From contig CAZKTE010000012.1 of the NCBI GenBank assembly GCA_964555625.1, forward strand, positions 1-31,712: 31,712 nt of DNA. Direction: 5' to 3'. The notes under the pieces are model-generated. The model made no database searches and was not told where the DNA came from. It was given only the letters and a program-made list of their open reading frames with translations. This stretch comes from CAZJKE01 sp964555625. Its GTDB lineage: Bacteria > Planctomycetota > Phycisphaerae > Phycisphaerales > SM1A02. Each line of letters starts with the position of its first letter. The first letter of the stretch is position 1. The translations under genes and the position numbers were made by a program. Of this stretch, positions 31,702 to 31,712 are shown piece after piece.

Positions 31702-31712
31702 GGTTCCAGTCA

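Noticed and set aside
1..31712. CRISPR arrays, tRNA or rRNA genes, insertion sequences, phage genes
   Set aside because: I looked for regular direct repeats with spacers, tRNA-like cloverleaf ends, transposase motifs and terminal inverted repeats and saw none; the only direct repeat is inside the lipoprotein gene.

Overview
The window looks like a chromosome fragment of a high-GC, aerobic, polysaccharide-degrading planctomycete, most probably class Phycisphaerae. This is an inference. It rests on three unrelated secreted proteins that end in the same EF-hand 'dockerin-like' tail (GDVNGDG...DLLxVIxxWG), on the mix of sulfatases, fucosidases and Tat-exported Gfo/Idh/MocA proteins, and on a recurring promoter layout that predicts leaderless mRNAs. 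No rRNA, tRNA, CRISPR array, insertion sequence or phage gene was seen. No stretch longer than about 300 bases lacks a gene.

Layout. 1-3.9 kb: end of an unknown coiled-coil gene, an MgtC-type membrane protein, a secreted MsrB-MsrA fusion (convergent), a RarD-type permease and a secreted beta-propeller with a CECC motif. 3.9-9.5 kb, minus strand: GH29 alpha-L-fucosidase with PA14 domain, Tat-exported Gfo/Idh/MocA oxidoreductase, a one-domain RRM RNA-binding protein and a sulfatase; a decayed dockerin-tail gene with its terminator lies at 7.36-7.48 kb on the plus strand. 9.5-11.8 kb: secreted subtilisin with dockerin-like tail. 11.95-18.8 kb: a tightly packed minus-strand operon of GH95 fucosidase, M60-type metallopeptidase, orphan N6-adenine DNA methyltransferase and AIM24-family protein, the last three joined by 4-base ATGA overlaps. 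18.85-20.4 kb: a second dockerin-tail relic, a strong terminator and a large secreted dockerin-tail protein. 20.5-26.3 kb: DUF1080 lipoprotein, then a xylose cluster (xylB divergent from TIM-barrel isomerase, Gfo/Idh/MocA dehydrogenase and xylA). 26.3-28.3 kb: dockerin-tail secreted protein and a sarcosine-oxidase-type flavoenzyme. 28.3-30.3 kb: a lower-GC segment with a repeat-bearing lipoprotein ending in a cysteine-rich metal-binding domain, and an ATP-grasp ligase. 30.3-31.7 kb: a second sulfatase.

How the parts fit. Two fucosidases of different families, two formylglycine-type sulfatases and an M60 peptidase suggest attack on sulfated, fucosylated glycans or glycoproteins outside the cytoplasm. 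DUF1080, two Gfo/Idh/MocA enzymes and the TIM-barrel isomerase fit oxidative (3-keto) sugar processing, and XylA/XylB feed xylose to xylulose 5-phosphate. The specific substrates are inferred.

The least expected signals are these: (i) a -10-like hexamer TAG[G/C]AT exactly 6 bases before the start codon of five genes; (ii) a GH95 gene whose signal-peptide region is intact but has no ATG, GTG or TTG in front; (iii) two orphan dockerin-tail fragments beside terminator hairpins; (iv) a DNA methyltransferase translationally coupled to a glycan-attacking peptidase.
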